Of a stretch of DNA of 64,000 bases, positions 47,666-59,201 are shown one piece after another. The stretch covers positions 1,306,001 through 1,370,000 of the forward strand of contig JAQFVV010012420.1 of the NCBI GenBank assembly GCA_028023455.1. Reading direction: 5' to 3'. Position 1 is the first letter of the stretch, and each line of letters opens with the position of its first letter. This DNA comes from Epiperipatus broadwayi. Lineage: Eukaryota > Onychophora > Udeonychophora > Euonychophora > Peripatidae. The notes below the pieces were generated by a model. It was not told where the DNA came from. It saw only the letters and a program-made list of their open reading frames with translations, and made no database searches. Both the position numbers and the translations under genes were made by a program.

Positions 47666-48635
47666 GTAGAAATCCCATATACTTATCTATGAGATTCTTC
47701 CTGATTTCTCCACTTTTTCCTAAGAGCAAAGTTGATTAATGATTTCCATACATTATGTATAGTCACATTAGGTTGACTTATGGGATTTTTTGCCATTGTC
47801 ATGTGAGCAGCTTCTTTAAATTTTCTTCTTTGTACCTTTTCTTTTCTATCCAAAATTCTTGTATTTTCCCAATTAAACATATATTAATTATGTGATTTAT
47901 TTTTTTTAAAAAACAAGGCTATTAGAAGTTACCCCTAATATTTTGCACAATTCACTGTTGTTGTTTTTTTTATTTTTTTATTTTTATTTCAAAGCTACTA
48001 TTTTTTTGATTTATTATAATTTAAAACAGATATTTAATGATCACTCTGAAATTTTATCAATACTTTGTTTTTGGGAGAAAACTCCAAATATCAGTTGACC
48101 TAAACATTTTAATTTGTTTACTTGTCATCTCTACAAGGCTATGTTCTACATTGTGGTAAATAATTTGATCATTTATTTTATTGCAATTTATCTGAATGAT
48201 CATTTTGATTATTTAGGAATATAATTTTTTATTCTTTGACTGCAATAGAACTTTCCTTGATTTATTCTCAGTTAAGTAAATTAAAAAAATATATTCCTAT
48301 TTGGACAATTGAATGAAATTGGAACACTCAACCTACATATAAATGCTTAAATATTATATATCTTCCTGAGAAACAACTGACAATTACTCCAAACTACTAC
48401 TTATAGCAATAAAAATGGTTTTACAGATAGAAAAAAAAAATTGCAAGAAAATTATTTCCAGCATTTTGTTATATATCTTTTTAGTGGAAGTAATGTATTA
48501 AAATCAAGAACTAGTATTGAAATGTAGACAATACTAAAAACAATGAAATAAAGTGATATCTAGCTGAATCCCATTTTAATAAATACTGACAGTTTTTACA
48601 TTTAGAGAGCCACCAAACGGCTAATAATATTAACA

Positions 48636-48890
48636 ACCATTATTAACGTTTTTCTGAAGGTTTGTGATAATGATATTTTATTTGTTTCCACCATCTAATA
48701 TTAAGTATTACTTTATTTAAATGTTCTAATTACATTCAACTGTTAGTAATAGCACACAAGTTAGTATATGCATATACTAACTTGGGTGCTTTTACTAAAT
48801 AATTGGAAAATTTAAATACAGTTAAATTTTTCTAAAGACATTCAATACTTAATATTAGATGACGAAAATAGTCCATTATATAAATATAAC
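48636..48890. mobile_element. Two SINE1 3' fragments, head to head
   Basis: 48,636-48,772 matches the 3' body of SINE1 on the minus strand; 48,773-48,890 matches it on the plus strand, meeting at a TTAGTATATGCATATACTAA palindrome. It looks like an inverted double insertion or a rearranged copy. Confidence 0.6.
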
Positions 48891-50880
48891 CATTATTAAC
48901 ATTTTAGCCTTGTTCCTGATATTTTGCCCAATTTAAATAAAAATATTCAGATTTCATCGAAAATTAAAATAAACAAACAAATAGAAAGGGTTGTATATTA
49001 CAATTAGCAAATATTAAAATAAAAACAACTTTAGACATTTCATCAAAAATAATCAATGAAATTGTTCCAAATAAATTATTAAAATAATTTATAAATTATG
49101 GCTGAATGTAAAAACATATTAAATATAATTTTACAATTACATAAATATGATTAAAAATTAGAACAAATAAAACGTGAAATACATGATTAAATTAATATAA
49201 GAATTTAATAAAAAAATATGTACTTAAATGAAAATAAAATTTAAAAAAATTACACGAGAAATATTTATTTTATATTGTATATTTTTGAACACTAAATTAC
49301 AAGTAACAACTTTTAAATATGAAAATTAAAAACACACACACACACTTTGAAAGTTTCTTTCAAATACTATTATGATAATTATGATCATTAAAAAAAAGTA
49401 ATTAAATTTAATATTTATTTATATGTTTGAATGATTAAAATTATATATAAAAAAGATTCAGTTTGCCAATAATTTTTATTATGAATGTGTCTGGAAATAT
49501 TTATTTTATGTTATTTATTGTCTATTTTTATTATTATTCTTGTTATTCTTTTACTAACTTAAATAGATATCTTAATTTTAAACTTATATAATTTGAGTAT
49601 TGTTATTCTAAAACCCTGTATTCTTGATTATTTATTAATTGGAAAATGTTATGGATTTAAACAAAGCCATTTAAATAATTATAGCGATAAAAATGGAAAA
49701 TAATTAAAAACATTTCTATACTTGTTGCTTTAATTTATTCATTAAGTGTAATGAAAATCTGCATGCAAAAAAATCACTGATTGATGTCTGCATAGCATCA
49801 TGCTGTATGATCATTTATAGATATATTTTGCTGCTTTTTAAAACAGCAAAATAGCAAACTAATAAATATTGATTTTTTTTTTTTATCTAAAAAAAAAAAA
49901 CTTGAAGTCATTATTTTTAAACAAGCTGCAAAGTCAAAATATTTTGTTTCTGCCTTCAAGTGTTTGATGAATTTGGTCTTTTATAATTGGTGTCTGAACT
50001 ACTTATAAGATTTCTTTGAAATTTTTTTGGAAGTAATAAAAAAACTTGATTTATTTGCATAGTTTATTAAAAATTTATAATTATTTTTACACAAAAACAA
50101 AAGTGTACAAGATTATACTTTTATTATATATATATATGTTTTATTTTTAAAAAGAGAAAACAAATTCTAGCACAACTCAAATAGAGAAAATCATACTTGG
50201 TAATGATGCTCATACCTTGTGACACTGACCATTACTAAAAATATAATAGAATCTTTTGAGATATTCTAAAATTACAAAGCAACAGGGATTTATATTTATT
50301 TATTTGCTTTAAAAATAAATTTGTCAAAGGAATTTTCATTGATTTTTTTGGAATCAATTTCTTGACTGTTTTTCTACCCACTACTGAATGGCAAAAACAT
50401 CCTTTGTTTTCATTACATACTCTGTCATTATTACTATTCCAATATTTCCACATTTCGAATATGACTTTGTAGAATTTTTTATTTTATTTGTAAATGTATG
50501 TTTTTAATAAAACAAGTTCAGTTTATTGAAATCATAGGTATAAAAATAGTTTAACGCTAATGATTACAAAAAGTGCCACCAGAGTGAATAATATAAATGT
50601 AGCATTGCTGAAAAATAAATTAAGCATAATGTAATTGAATAAATTAAATATAATTTTTAAGTATAATGTAAATGTAATTTATGTAATTTATTAGCATAGT
50701 TTATTAGGCATAATTTATTAGGGGATATTGCTTAAAATATTATTTCTAAAGGAAAAAAAAATCATTACTTACATATATTTGATTATGAAAAAATTGACTA
50801 TGAAAACTACAATCTTTTTATATATTCTTTCAAATATTGTAGTCTTGTAATAGAAGAAATAATATAAAAGTAAACAGATT
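48891..50880. other. AT-rich stretch with no recognised gene
   Basis: Includes a short (AC)n run near 49,332 and an AT run near 50,127. A 72-codon minus-strand frame at 50,235-50,453 has no known motif. Confidence 0.45.
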
Positions 50881-51240
50881 AATAAAAGTAACCCATCACC
50901 ATTATTTTCTGAAGATAAACATTTAATGGTGGATTGCAAGCTTTTGTCTTTGTATTTTATGCATAGTTGAAAGTCAGTAAGAGATCAATGGATCTGACTT
51001 TTTAACAATTCAATTTTATTATGAATGATTTTATGTGATTTTTCATATATACATATGTTTAGTATATCAAGATTATCAATAAAAATAACCTGATATTAAA
51101 CAACTCATTGCCAGCATTTTTAAAAGGGTATTTTATTTGAAGACAAACATTTAGCATAAAAATACAAGTTTTTTGCTCTTATATTTTGTATACAGTTGAG
51201 AGTCAATAACTAATAAACAATCTGCTGCTTTTAACAATTT
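50881..51240 (+). repeat. Diverged ~200-bp direct duplication
   Basis: Segments 50,881-51,015 and 51,077-51,235 share AATAAAAGTAACC, GAAGA-AAACATTTA, a CTT-TATTTT stretch and GTTGAAAGTCA-like words in the same order. Unidentified old repeat. Confidence 0.4.
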
Positions 51241-51624
51241 TTTTTTTTTTATAAACTAATGCATTAGGGAAATAAGTTTTTGGAGTCTATTTTTGTTAAA
51301 TGATAAAGGCTGTTTAAAAAGTGTTCAAATCTTAATTTTTTTTACATTTTTAGGTTTCAAATTAATTGAAGTTGACTTATAATAAATGATTATAGGATAA
51401 AAAAATGGGTAGTAAGTGATTAGAAATTATAAACTATTTAGCCAAATTCTCTAATAATTATTGCTAACATTATCTAAATTGATTAGCATTATTTTGTTAG
51501 TGGCTATGAATTATTTTTATAAATAAAAAAAAGAATAAAACAACCTATTGATAAGTATCCCATTGCAGGCAAATGATCTCATCAGCCCATTACACAAAAA
51601 TAATGTAAAAAAGAGTACTCTCAA

Positions 51625-51683
51625 CGATTTGAGTGTTTTCCATTCTTATTTTATTTTTTAGCAAGCAATAGTTAGATAAGAAC
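51625..51683 (+). repeat. Fragment of the 30.6-kb MITE
   Basis: GATTTGAGTGTTTTC and AGCAAGCAATA match the right end and flank of 30,643-30,831, ending where family X starts. Confidence 0.4.
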
Positions 51684-51767
51684 AGACAAAACTCTCTATA
51701 TGTATTGCCACTTAGGACAATGGATGCCAGATGGCTTGTGTATAAAATACCCATCTAGTGCCTACTC

Positions 51768-51826
51768 ATCCAATATCCCCAGACTAGTTTCTGGCTTGTG
51801 GCCTTCATCAGTAAGGAGCCTTGGAT
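51768..51826 (-). ncRNA. Hammerhead-ribozyme-like motif, best family X copy
   Basis: The minus strand shows a two-part stem I (ATCCAA with TTGGAT, internal loop, then about 6 bp including wobble pairs next to the core), CTGATGA (51,805-51,811), stem II GGC/GCC with a 5-nt loop and an A.A pair at its base, GAAAC (51,787-51,791), a 2-nt loop and GTC (51,782-51,784). This is the order and core of a type I hammerhead with a minimal helix III like that of some animal examples, which often act as dimers. Activity is inferred only. Confidence 0.5.
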
Positions 51827-52295
51827 CTGAGAGCACTGCACCTAGATCTTAGGATCTAATGCAAGCCTCCAGCAGCCACCTTTTATCTCTACTTAACTAC
51901 AAAACTATGAGACTTAAATTAAAATATTAAATTGGGGATATTGGATGAGTAAGCACTAGATGGGGATTTTATGCACAAGCCTTCTGGCATCCATTGATTA
52001 CTCTGGGTTGCCTTGAGTGGCAATATGTATAGAGAGTTTTGCCTGTTTTAATAACAGTTAAGAGCAAGCATAATAAATACTGATCATGTGATGTTTATTG
52101 GCTTATTAAAGAACACCAAAACGTATAGGTACTGAGCTGAGTTCAGACTTATATGACTATATAAGCTGATGATCTTGGATTGAAAATATTATGGTGTTTT
52201 CAATTTAAGTCTCATAGTTTTGTAGTTAAGTAGAGATAAAAGGTGGCTGCTGTAGGGTTGTATTAGATCCTAAGATTTAGGTGCAGTGCTCTCAG

Positions 52296-52353
52296 ATCCA
52301 AGATTCCTCATTGACAAAGGCTACAAACAAAAAACTAGTCTGGGATATTGGAT
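52296..52353 (+). ncRNA. Decayed hammerhead-like motif (family X)
   Basis: The plus strand keeps ATCCAAG...CCTCA, ACTAGTC (GTC at 52,338-52,340) and TGGGATATTGGAT, but CTGATGA has become TTGACAA and GAAA is AAAA, so the catalytic core is lost. Confidence 0.4.
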
Positions 52354-52524
52354 GAGTAGGCACTAGATGGGGATTTTATGCACAAGCCTTCTGGAATCCA
52401 TTGATTACTCTGGATTGCACTGAGTGGCAATATGTATAGAGAGTTTTGCTTGTTTTAATAACAGTTAAGAGCAAGCATAAGAAATAGTGATCATGTGATG
52501 TTTATTGGCTTAAAATCAATAGTT

Positions 52525-52625
52525 AGGTCCCAGTTTATCATCCAATGTTAGACAGTTATATAGACTGACTATTAGCAAACTTTCAGAGAGAAAATCCAAA
52601 AATTCTTGAAAATAATTTTTCTTGG
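52525..52625 (-). mobile_element. SINE2 fragment
   Basis: Minus-strand match to 6,740-6,850 and 18,925-19,020 (CAATGTTAGA, GACTGACTATTAG, TTCTTGAAAATAA). It directly precedes the RTE LINE. Confidence 0.45.
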
Positions 52626-52708
52626 CCTAGACTTGGCAAAAGGCGGAGGGTGTTAAGAATCCCCGGATTGTGAACTCAGGCTGCCATTTGATGACAACTT
52701 TTTATTTA

Positions 52709-53450
52709 GGTACTTACAATTGCAGATCACTTTCAAATGAAGGAAGATTGCAAGAATTAGAAGAAGAACTGTCTTATATTAATTGGGCATTATTGGACTT
52801 TGTGAAGTTAGAAGAAAAGGTGAAGAAACAGTTGATTTAAAAAGTGGACATATACTCTACTATAAAGGCACAAAAATTGGAAATACAAGTGGAGTAAGAT
52901 TCATTATAAATAAAAAATGGAAGAATAACATTGTGGAGATTGATGGTATATCAGACAGAGTGGCAAGATTAGTTTTACAACTTAATAGAAGATACCAAAT
53001 GCAGATAATTCAGGTTTATGCCCCAACAAGTTCACATAGTGATGAAGTAGTAGAAGATTTTTATATGGATGTTCAAAAGGCTTTTGATCAGAGTAAACAA
53101 CATTTTAAAATTATCATGGGTGACTTTAATGCTAGAATTGGTAAACAAATGAAAGATGAAAATGTTGTAGGTAATTTTGGTTATGGTGATAGAAATCAGA
53201 GAGGACATAGACTTGTGGAGTTTGCAGAAAAAGAAAAACTTTATATTATGAATTATTTTTTTTGAGAAAAATGTTAAAAGGAAATGGACATGGAAGCATT
53301 CAAATGAAGGTACAGCAGAAATGGATTATATTTTGACTAACAGAAAATACATATTTCAAGATTGTAATGTTCTTAATAAATTTAATACAGGAAGTGATCA
53401 TCGATTAGTAAAATGTAAGATACATGTTAATGCAAAACTAGAGAGACAAA
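52709..53450 (+). pseudogene. RTE apurinic-like endonuclease domain
   Basis: Motifs in order: GTYNCRSLSNEGRLQELEEE at the start, then after a one-base shift GLCEVRRKG (catalytic Glu), VYAPTS, GDFNARIG (Asp and Asn), and after a poly(T) slip at about 53,262 MDYILTN and GSDHRLVKCKI (catalytic His). This is the exonuclease-endonuclease-phosphatase fold that nicks target DNA for target-primed reverse transcription. The largest open piece is 52,783-53,265. Catalytic residues are retained but two frameshifts inactivate it. Confidence 0.85.
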
Positions 53451-53599
53451 AATTATTTCTAATCTTCAGAAACATTCTAATGAATTTAAATTAGAACATA
53501 CAAATCGGTTTCAAGTATTAGTTGATTTTGAACATGATTCAGATTTGAATGACATTAATAGAAAAATAACTGATACACTTTTAAAAACTGCAACAAAGA

Positions 53600-55492
53600 T
53601 AGCTGGTAGAAAAAAGCAGCAAGTGACCAATAAAATTTCTACTGAGACTAGTGAATTTATAAAGAAAAGAAGGAATATGAGGATATATACAACAATGATG
53701 CATTAAAAAAGTTTGAATATCTCGAATTTTGTAAAATGGTATGGAAATGAGTTGAAAATGATATAAGAAAGTATAATTGTGAACTACCAAGGAAACTGTA
53801 AAAGAGAATAAAAGTCTAAAGAGTGTAATACAGCATTTTGGTATTAGTAGGAAATTTATATCTGCAATAAGAAAAAAAAAAGCATTATTATTAAAAAGAG
53901 AGATGACATCATGAAATGTGTAGAAGACTTTTATCAAGAATTATATAGTAATAAAGAACAAGTGCCTCCTTTAGCTATTATATTTTCCAAATTGCCCAGA
54001 ATTTTGAATGAGGAAGTGAAACATGCAATTAAATTTATGAAGAAAGAGAAGGCTCTAGGTAATGATGGAATTATAATTGATATATTAAAAGAAGCAGGTG
54101 AAGAAATATAATTTTTTTTTAGCAAAGTTATATACCAAATGTCTAAATGATAAAGATGTACTAGATGATTGGAAGAATGCAGTATTAATATTAATATTTA
54201 AAAAAGGTGATAAAGAAAATATTAGAAATTACAGACCTATCAGTCTTTTATCAGTTTTATACAAACTTTTTACTAAGATAATTACAACTCGTCTACAGAA
54301 AACACTGGATTTCCACCAACCAAGAGAACAAGGTGGATTTAAAAGTGGTTTTAGTACAGTAGATCATATCCAGATATTAAGAGAAGTTATAGAAAGGACA
54401 AATGAATCTGGGTTGCCATTATGCTTAGGATTTGTAGATTATGAAAAGGCATTTGATTCTATAAACATTTCTTCAGTGATTAAAGCATTGAATCATCAAG
54501 GTGTAGATTTAGGATATTGTCATATTTTAAAGAATATTTATAAACATGCAACAGCAATGATTAGATTACATAATGATAGTGGGAAAATCAACATTGAAAA
54601 GGGGGAAAGACAGGGTGACTCTATATCTCCAAAACTTTTTACAGCAGTGCTGCAAGAAGTATTTTATGGAATAAAATGGGAAGCTAAAGGAGCGAAAGTA
54701 AATGGAGATTATTTAAGTTATTTAGATTTTACAGATGATGTAGTTGTATTTTGTAAGTAATGCTTTAGAGTTATAGGAAATGTTGCAGGAGTTATCAGAT
54801 GAAAGTAGGAAAGTAGGACTAAAGATAAATGTTAAAAAGACTAAAGTAATGTTTAATAGATTTTCTCAAAATATGAAAATAAAGATTGATTATAATGAGT
54901 TAGAAGAAGTTAACAGTTACAAATACTTTGGTCAGATTATTAATACAGATGGAAGCATAATGGATGAAATAAATCATAGAATTAAACTTGGTTGGAGTGC
55001 TTTTGGTAGAAATAACTTGATACTAAAAGGAAATATGCCTATGTGTTTGAAAAGAAAAGGTTTTAATAAATGTGTTTTGCCAGTTCTTACTTATAGATCT
55101 GAGACTTGCACACTTAATAAAAGAGCAATACAGAGACTTCAGACCACTCAAAGAAGTATGGAAAGATGCATGTTGGGAGTTACAGGAAGAGATCGAAAAC
55201 GCAATGTATGGGTAAGAGAACAAAAAAGGGGTTACTGACCTCATTGAAAAAATTAAAAGACAAGTCGAGTTGGGCTGGACATATTGCTAGAAGATATGAT
55301 AATAGATGGATAATTGAAATTTTGAACTGGATTCCAAGAGATTATAAAAGACCTAGAAAGAGACCACATGTGAGATGGATGGATGAAATAAAAAAATGTG
55401 CAGGGGTGATGTGGAGAAGAGAAGTTAAAGATAGGAAAAAATGGATTGAACTTGGAGAGACCTTCATCCTGCAGTGGATTGATAATGGTTGA
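53600..55492 (+). pseudogene. RTE reverse transcriptase and C-terminal domain
   Basis: Linker from about 53,600, then 53,911-54,111 with RILNEEVKHAI and NDGIII (motif 1), a shift in a poly(T) run, 54,098-54,760 with YRPISLLSVLYKLFTKI, GFVDYEKAFDS (motif A), RQGDSISPKLF (motif B) and LDFTDDVVVF (motif C, with Thr where Ala is usual), then 54,780-55,238 with KKTKVMFN, SYKYFGQII and the 'thumb' region, and 55,166-55,492 with WAGHIARR, RPHVRWMDEI and a final LQW segment typical of invertebrate RTE proteins. At least three frame changes. Motif C lies close to a frame break. Confidence 0.88.
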
Positions 55493-55512
55493 TGATGATG
55501 ATGAATGTGAAC

Positions 55513-55940
55513 AAAATTTAAATGCTAAATTTGTAATTTAAGTTGGTGTCTATCTTTTATAAGTCCTGAAATAGATCATGTAAATGAGAAAGAAAGTGTT
55601 TATATTTCTTTTTTTTTCCTTCAATATGTTTTTATATTCAACTTTCATCATTTACAATATAAATAAATATATATGTATAAAAGTAATATTTAAATATTAA
55701 TCAATAAAATTTGAAATTATATTCCACAAGAGTATATGGACAATTAATAAATAATACAATGTTAATAAACCCGGTTGAAAACATTTAAATATTATTAAAT
55801 GTTCACATACTCTTATGAAAGATAATTTTACATATACAGTATATATATGTGCGTGTGTTTTCAAACCTATTCATTTAAATTTATCACAAAATAAAAAGTA
55901 TTGTATTAAAGAGTATATCTGTAGTGTAATTTTCACTGCA
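55513..55940. other. AT-rich stretch with no recognised gene
   Basis: Follows the RTE tail. Short ATATATGT repeats only. Confidence 0.4.
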
Positions 55941-55944
55941 CCTC

Positions 55945-56365
55945 TCTCATTAAATGGATACTCTCTAGTCTAATGAATGTCTAATAAAAATTATTAACAT
56001 ACTTCTATCAAGTGGGTGTCAAAGTTGTGAGGGCAGTAAGTTTGACACGTCAATTAAACTGTAAAAATTCCCTATCTATATATGAAGAACAATGATAACG
56101 ATATGTGTAAGCGAATATGATCTGGGCCAATTGATAAATGTTGGTTACACGAAATATGCATCTTGGATCATACATGTTTTCCACATGTCTTTGATCATAA
56201 GTTTATGATTACATTCCTTCACAAGGTGTTAAAGCGGATAGAAACCAGTCCCTACCTTGCGTGAGAGTGGTGTAGTAAAAATTGCACTATAGAAATATTG
56301 TCCATTAAATGGATAATCTCTAGTCTAATGAATGACTAATAAAAATTATTATTATACTGTATTAA
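55945..56365 (+). repeat. ~350-bp unit flanked by ~55-bp direct repeats
   Basis: 55,949-56,004 and 56,304-56,359 share ATTAAATGGATA, CTCTCTAGTCTAATGAATG and CTAATAAAAATTATTA with few differences. The interior is less AT-rich (GATCTGGGCCAATTG, CCAGTCCCTACC) and non-coding. A partial relative is at 42,990-43,110. It could be a tiny terminal-repeat element or one period of a tandem array. Confidence 0.55.
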
Positions 56366-57235
56366 ATAACTCTCACTTTTAATATATCTAACTATTCTAA
56401 TGATTGAATTAAAATCAGTCAATATTACAGTTATTATGCATGTATATATTTTATGTGTGTGCGCGTTTGAAATTATCTTCAAAACAAACGATGTGCTGAA
56501 TATTTAGTAAATTGTCTAATGAAATCAAACCTTACAAAACATTTCAGTTGACAAAAAATGTGAAGTTTCTATGGTCTTTATTGAATTATTTAGTTTGCGA
56601 TATTGAGATGTTTTCGCTGCTCTCATCGCGTAAATTGTCTGTGATACTATTGAATTTATTTTTTCAATAATGCTTAATCTCAACTAGAGGGAATGTATCG
56701 CCAGTAAAACGATTTACTTTGTAAAGTTTTTAATTTTATTATTTATTAATAATATTTTTGTTTACTTTTAACGGAGGTCGATTTTCATATTAAATTAGTA
56801 TCATTATTATTCCCAGTGTATTTGTGTATTCTGGAAAAGTTTCATGGAGTGCATTAAGTTCTTTGCCCAAATCAATTTAGAATGTCAGAAATAGCACATT
56901 ATAAATAAATAATCTAATGGTTTATTGTTCAGAAATTTATAAAAAGTTCGACACCCGGAAACTTCAGAATTCGGCTGCGATCCATGGATTTTAAACTCCA
57001 GTCTGCTATTCTTCTATTGCACCTAACCATATAGAGTATAATATAATATGATCACATAATACAATTTATTGCTAGTTTTTCTTTACACCGTGCTATTTTT
57101 TTTAGTATGCTATATATGTATGACGTTTAGACAAAATAATGGAAACACTTAAAATTTAATGAGGTAAAACTATTATTTATTTTAAAAATTTCTTATATTT
57201 TAAATGGAATAAAATATATAATATTTGAATAAATT
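56366..57235. other. No recognised gene
   Basis: Moderately AT-rich, no repeat match or motif. A short patch near 56,945-57,030 is less AT-rich (GACACCCGGAAACTTC) without known identity. Confidence 0.35.
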
Positions 57236-57239
57236 TTTA

Positions 57240-58420
57240 AATAAATATTAAGTAATTACTTTAGTAAATACTTTCAAGCTTTTTGAAAAATTTTAATGGA
57301 GGGCATTTTATTCATTTGAGTCTGTTGCATCAAACTACCAAAATATTTCAATTGATTTACATTCTCAAATTGGTGGGATTCAAGCTAAAAGTTGCTTTGA
57401 TTTTTTTTTTTTTTTTCATTATTGACTGATAAAAAACTTGAGTTTTTTGAACATTAGTTATTAAACCAAAAGCTGTATGTGCTGCATTCTTTAAACATTA
57501 AATACATTTAGTAGATGTTTTTTTGAATTGGCAAAAATAGCACAAATCAGATATTGTAAATACAGAATGCAAGGAAATGAAGTTATTATTTTCATTTTTA
57601 ATTGTTTCAAACTAAAAAGACTACCATCAAGCTTGTATCATATCTTAATTTCTATTTAAATCATTTATAAACAGTTCCAAAGACTGTCATAAAAACCAAA
57701 AGCAATGTGGGAGCAAATACATTTCCTGTTTAACATCAGTTTTCATTTGAAATATTCAGATTATTCACCTCATCTTATTCCATCATGTAAAAGTTATATA
57801 ATATAAAGTTTGGTGATCAATCAATTACTACATCAGTCATTCAAATAACTGAATCAAATGCCTTGAGCAAATCAATAAAAGCAACATATAAATCATCCTT
57901 TTATTTTCCTATATATTTTTTACATTTCTCTGACAACAAAAACTATGTACATAAGGCTTCCTGATTCTGTAAAACCATATTGAGTTTCATCTATGATTAC
58001 AAGCAATCTATTTAATAAAATCTTGCCCTTTAAAAATATCATTATTATAATGGATAATAATATTCCATGATGATTGCACAACATTGTGTATTTCCTTTAC
58101 TTTTAAAAATTGGAAATCCTTAAGATTAGATAGTACAATTTCATGAGTCAATTGCTAAAAAATCTTAATATTTTTGAAGTTAACATATTATCACTGTATT
58201 TTAAATGTTTTCCATGTATTTCATCATGATGATTTGCAACTGTTCCAGTTTTGAGATTACAAAGAACTAATTTGATATCACTAAACTGGATATATTTGTT
58301 CAAATCTAAATGAGAATATGAAATAGATATATCATTAAAAGTCATCATTTCTATTCCTATATTATTATTCAAAAGATGATCAAAATATTTCTTTCATCTA
58401 CTCAAAATATCACTATCATC
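57240..58420 (-). pseudogene. LINE reverse transcriptase fragment
   Basis: Reading the minus strand from 58,420: a pre-RT segment (58,372-58,148, MNNNIGIEMMTFNDIS) , KILLNRLLVIIDETQYGF (RT motif 2/3 region, near 58,010), DDLYVAFIDLLKAFDSV (motif A, near 57,865), a motif C remnant QYLICAIFANSKKH near 57,550 in which the YADD core has lost bases, and KYFGSLM-like sequence near 57,345. This order matches non-LTR RT. Homologous to 40,920-42,060, where YADD is intact. Frameshifts throughout. Confidence 0.7.
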
Positions 58421-59201
58421 ATATAAGAGAGTGCCATTTCTGGATTTAATGTAATTAAGATACAATTTCACAGGTCCATATATTGATTTCAGTATATATA
58501 TATATATATATATCATTAGAAACCACAATCCCAATATAGATAACATTTCAAGAATTTCAAACTGTTGTCAAGGCAACCTCCATTAATGATCTCATATATT
58601 TATAAAGATACTAAAGATCGCAACTTGACTACAGAGATTCAAATTATTGATTGGAAGAAGTTTAAATAAACCTCCTTAAAGCAGACTAATAAATAGTTTA
58701 TATATATATAATAAATTAAGACTAATGTCTGTATTCTTTCCAATAATAAATTAAGATTGATGTCTGTATTCTTTCCAAAATATATGTAATATTCAAATCA
58801 ATATATATATCAAAATACAGTAAAATTCACATAAATTATAGTTATTTTTAGAAGTACTTTCAACTATACATCTTGTAGTCTTTACCAACTATATAACATT
58901 GAATAATCAAAACAAGACATCATTTCACAATACCCACAGTTCAATTTAATTTAGTTCTCCCACAATTCTGTTATTTTAACATTTGATGATCCGATTTATT
59001 AACATTTGATGATTTTTTGAAATCAACATAGCCTCTTTTATTTTATGTTTATTGTGGTAATGTTCAATTTACATAATTTTTATATTCTTATAATCAAATT
59101 TAAATCCATATTGACAAGATTTATTATGATCAAATATAACAAAAATAGATTACTTAATAATTCTAAAATTCAAAATTCAAATTTTAATCAAAATTATATA
59201 T
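58421..59201. other. Repeat fragments, no gene
   Basis: A (TA)n run at 58,495-58,512 is followed by 58,540-58,640, which shares words with the 39.4-kb inverted repeat. Tandem words AATAAATTAAGA-TGATGTCTGTATTCTTTCCAA recur at 58,710 and 58,745. Confidence 0.45.

Larger units (their letters stand above)
51684..52515. repeat. Family X repeat cluster (inverted and tandem copies)
   Basis: A left-type arm (51,684 to about 51,925) is followed by a truncated right-type arm (51,935-52,105) and a second, longer right-type arm (52,106-52,515). Both right arms end in GGCAATATGTATAGAGAGTTTTG and continue to CATGTGATGTTTATTGGCTTA. The nested order implies repeated insertion or rearrangement of the same family. 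No protein coding. Confidence 0.75.
52640..55512 (+). mobile_element. RTE-type LINE, nearly full length, inactive
   Basis: Endonuclease, linker, reverse transcriptase and C-terminal domain follow in order on the plus strand. The end GGTTGATGATGATGATGA is the short TGA/GAT repeat tail characteristic of RTE elements rather than poly(A). One protein of roughly 900 residues was once encoded; it is now broken by several frameshifts and stops. The 5' region (52,640-52,705) is an untranslated leader or flank. A shorter relative lies at 24,000-25,605. Confidence 0.88.
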
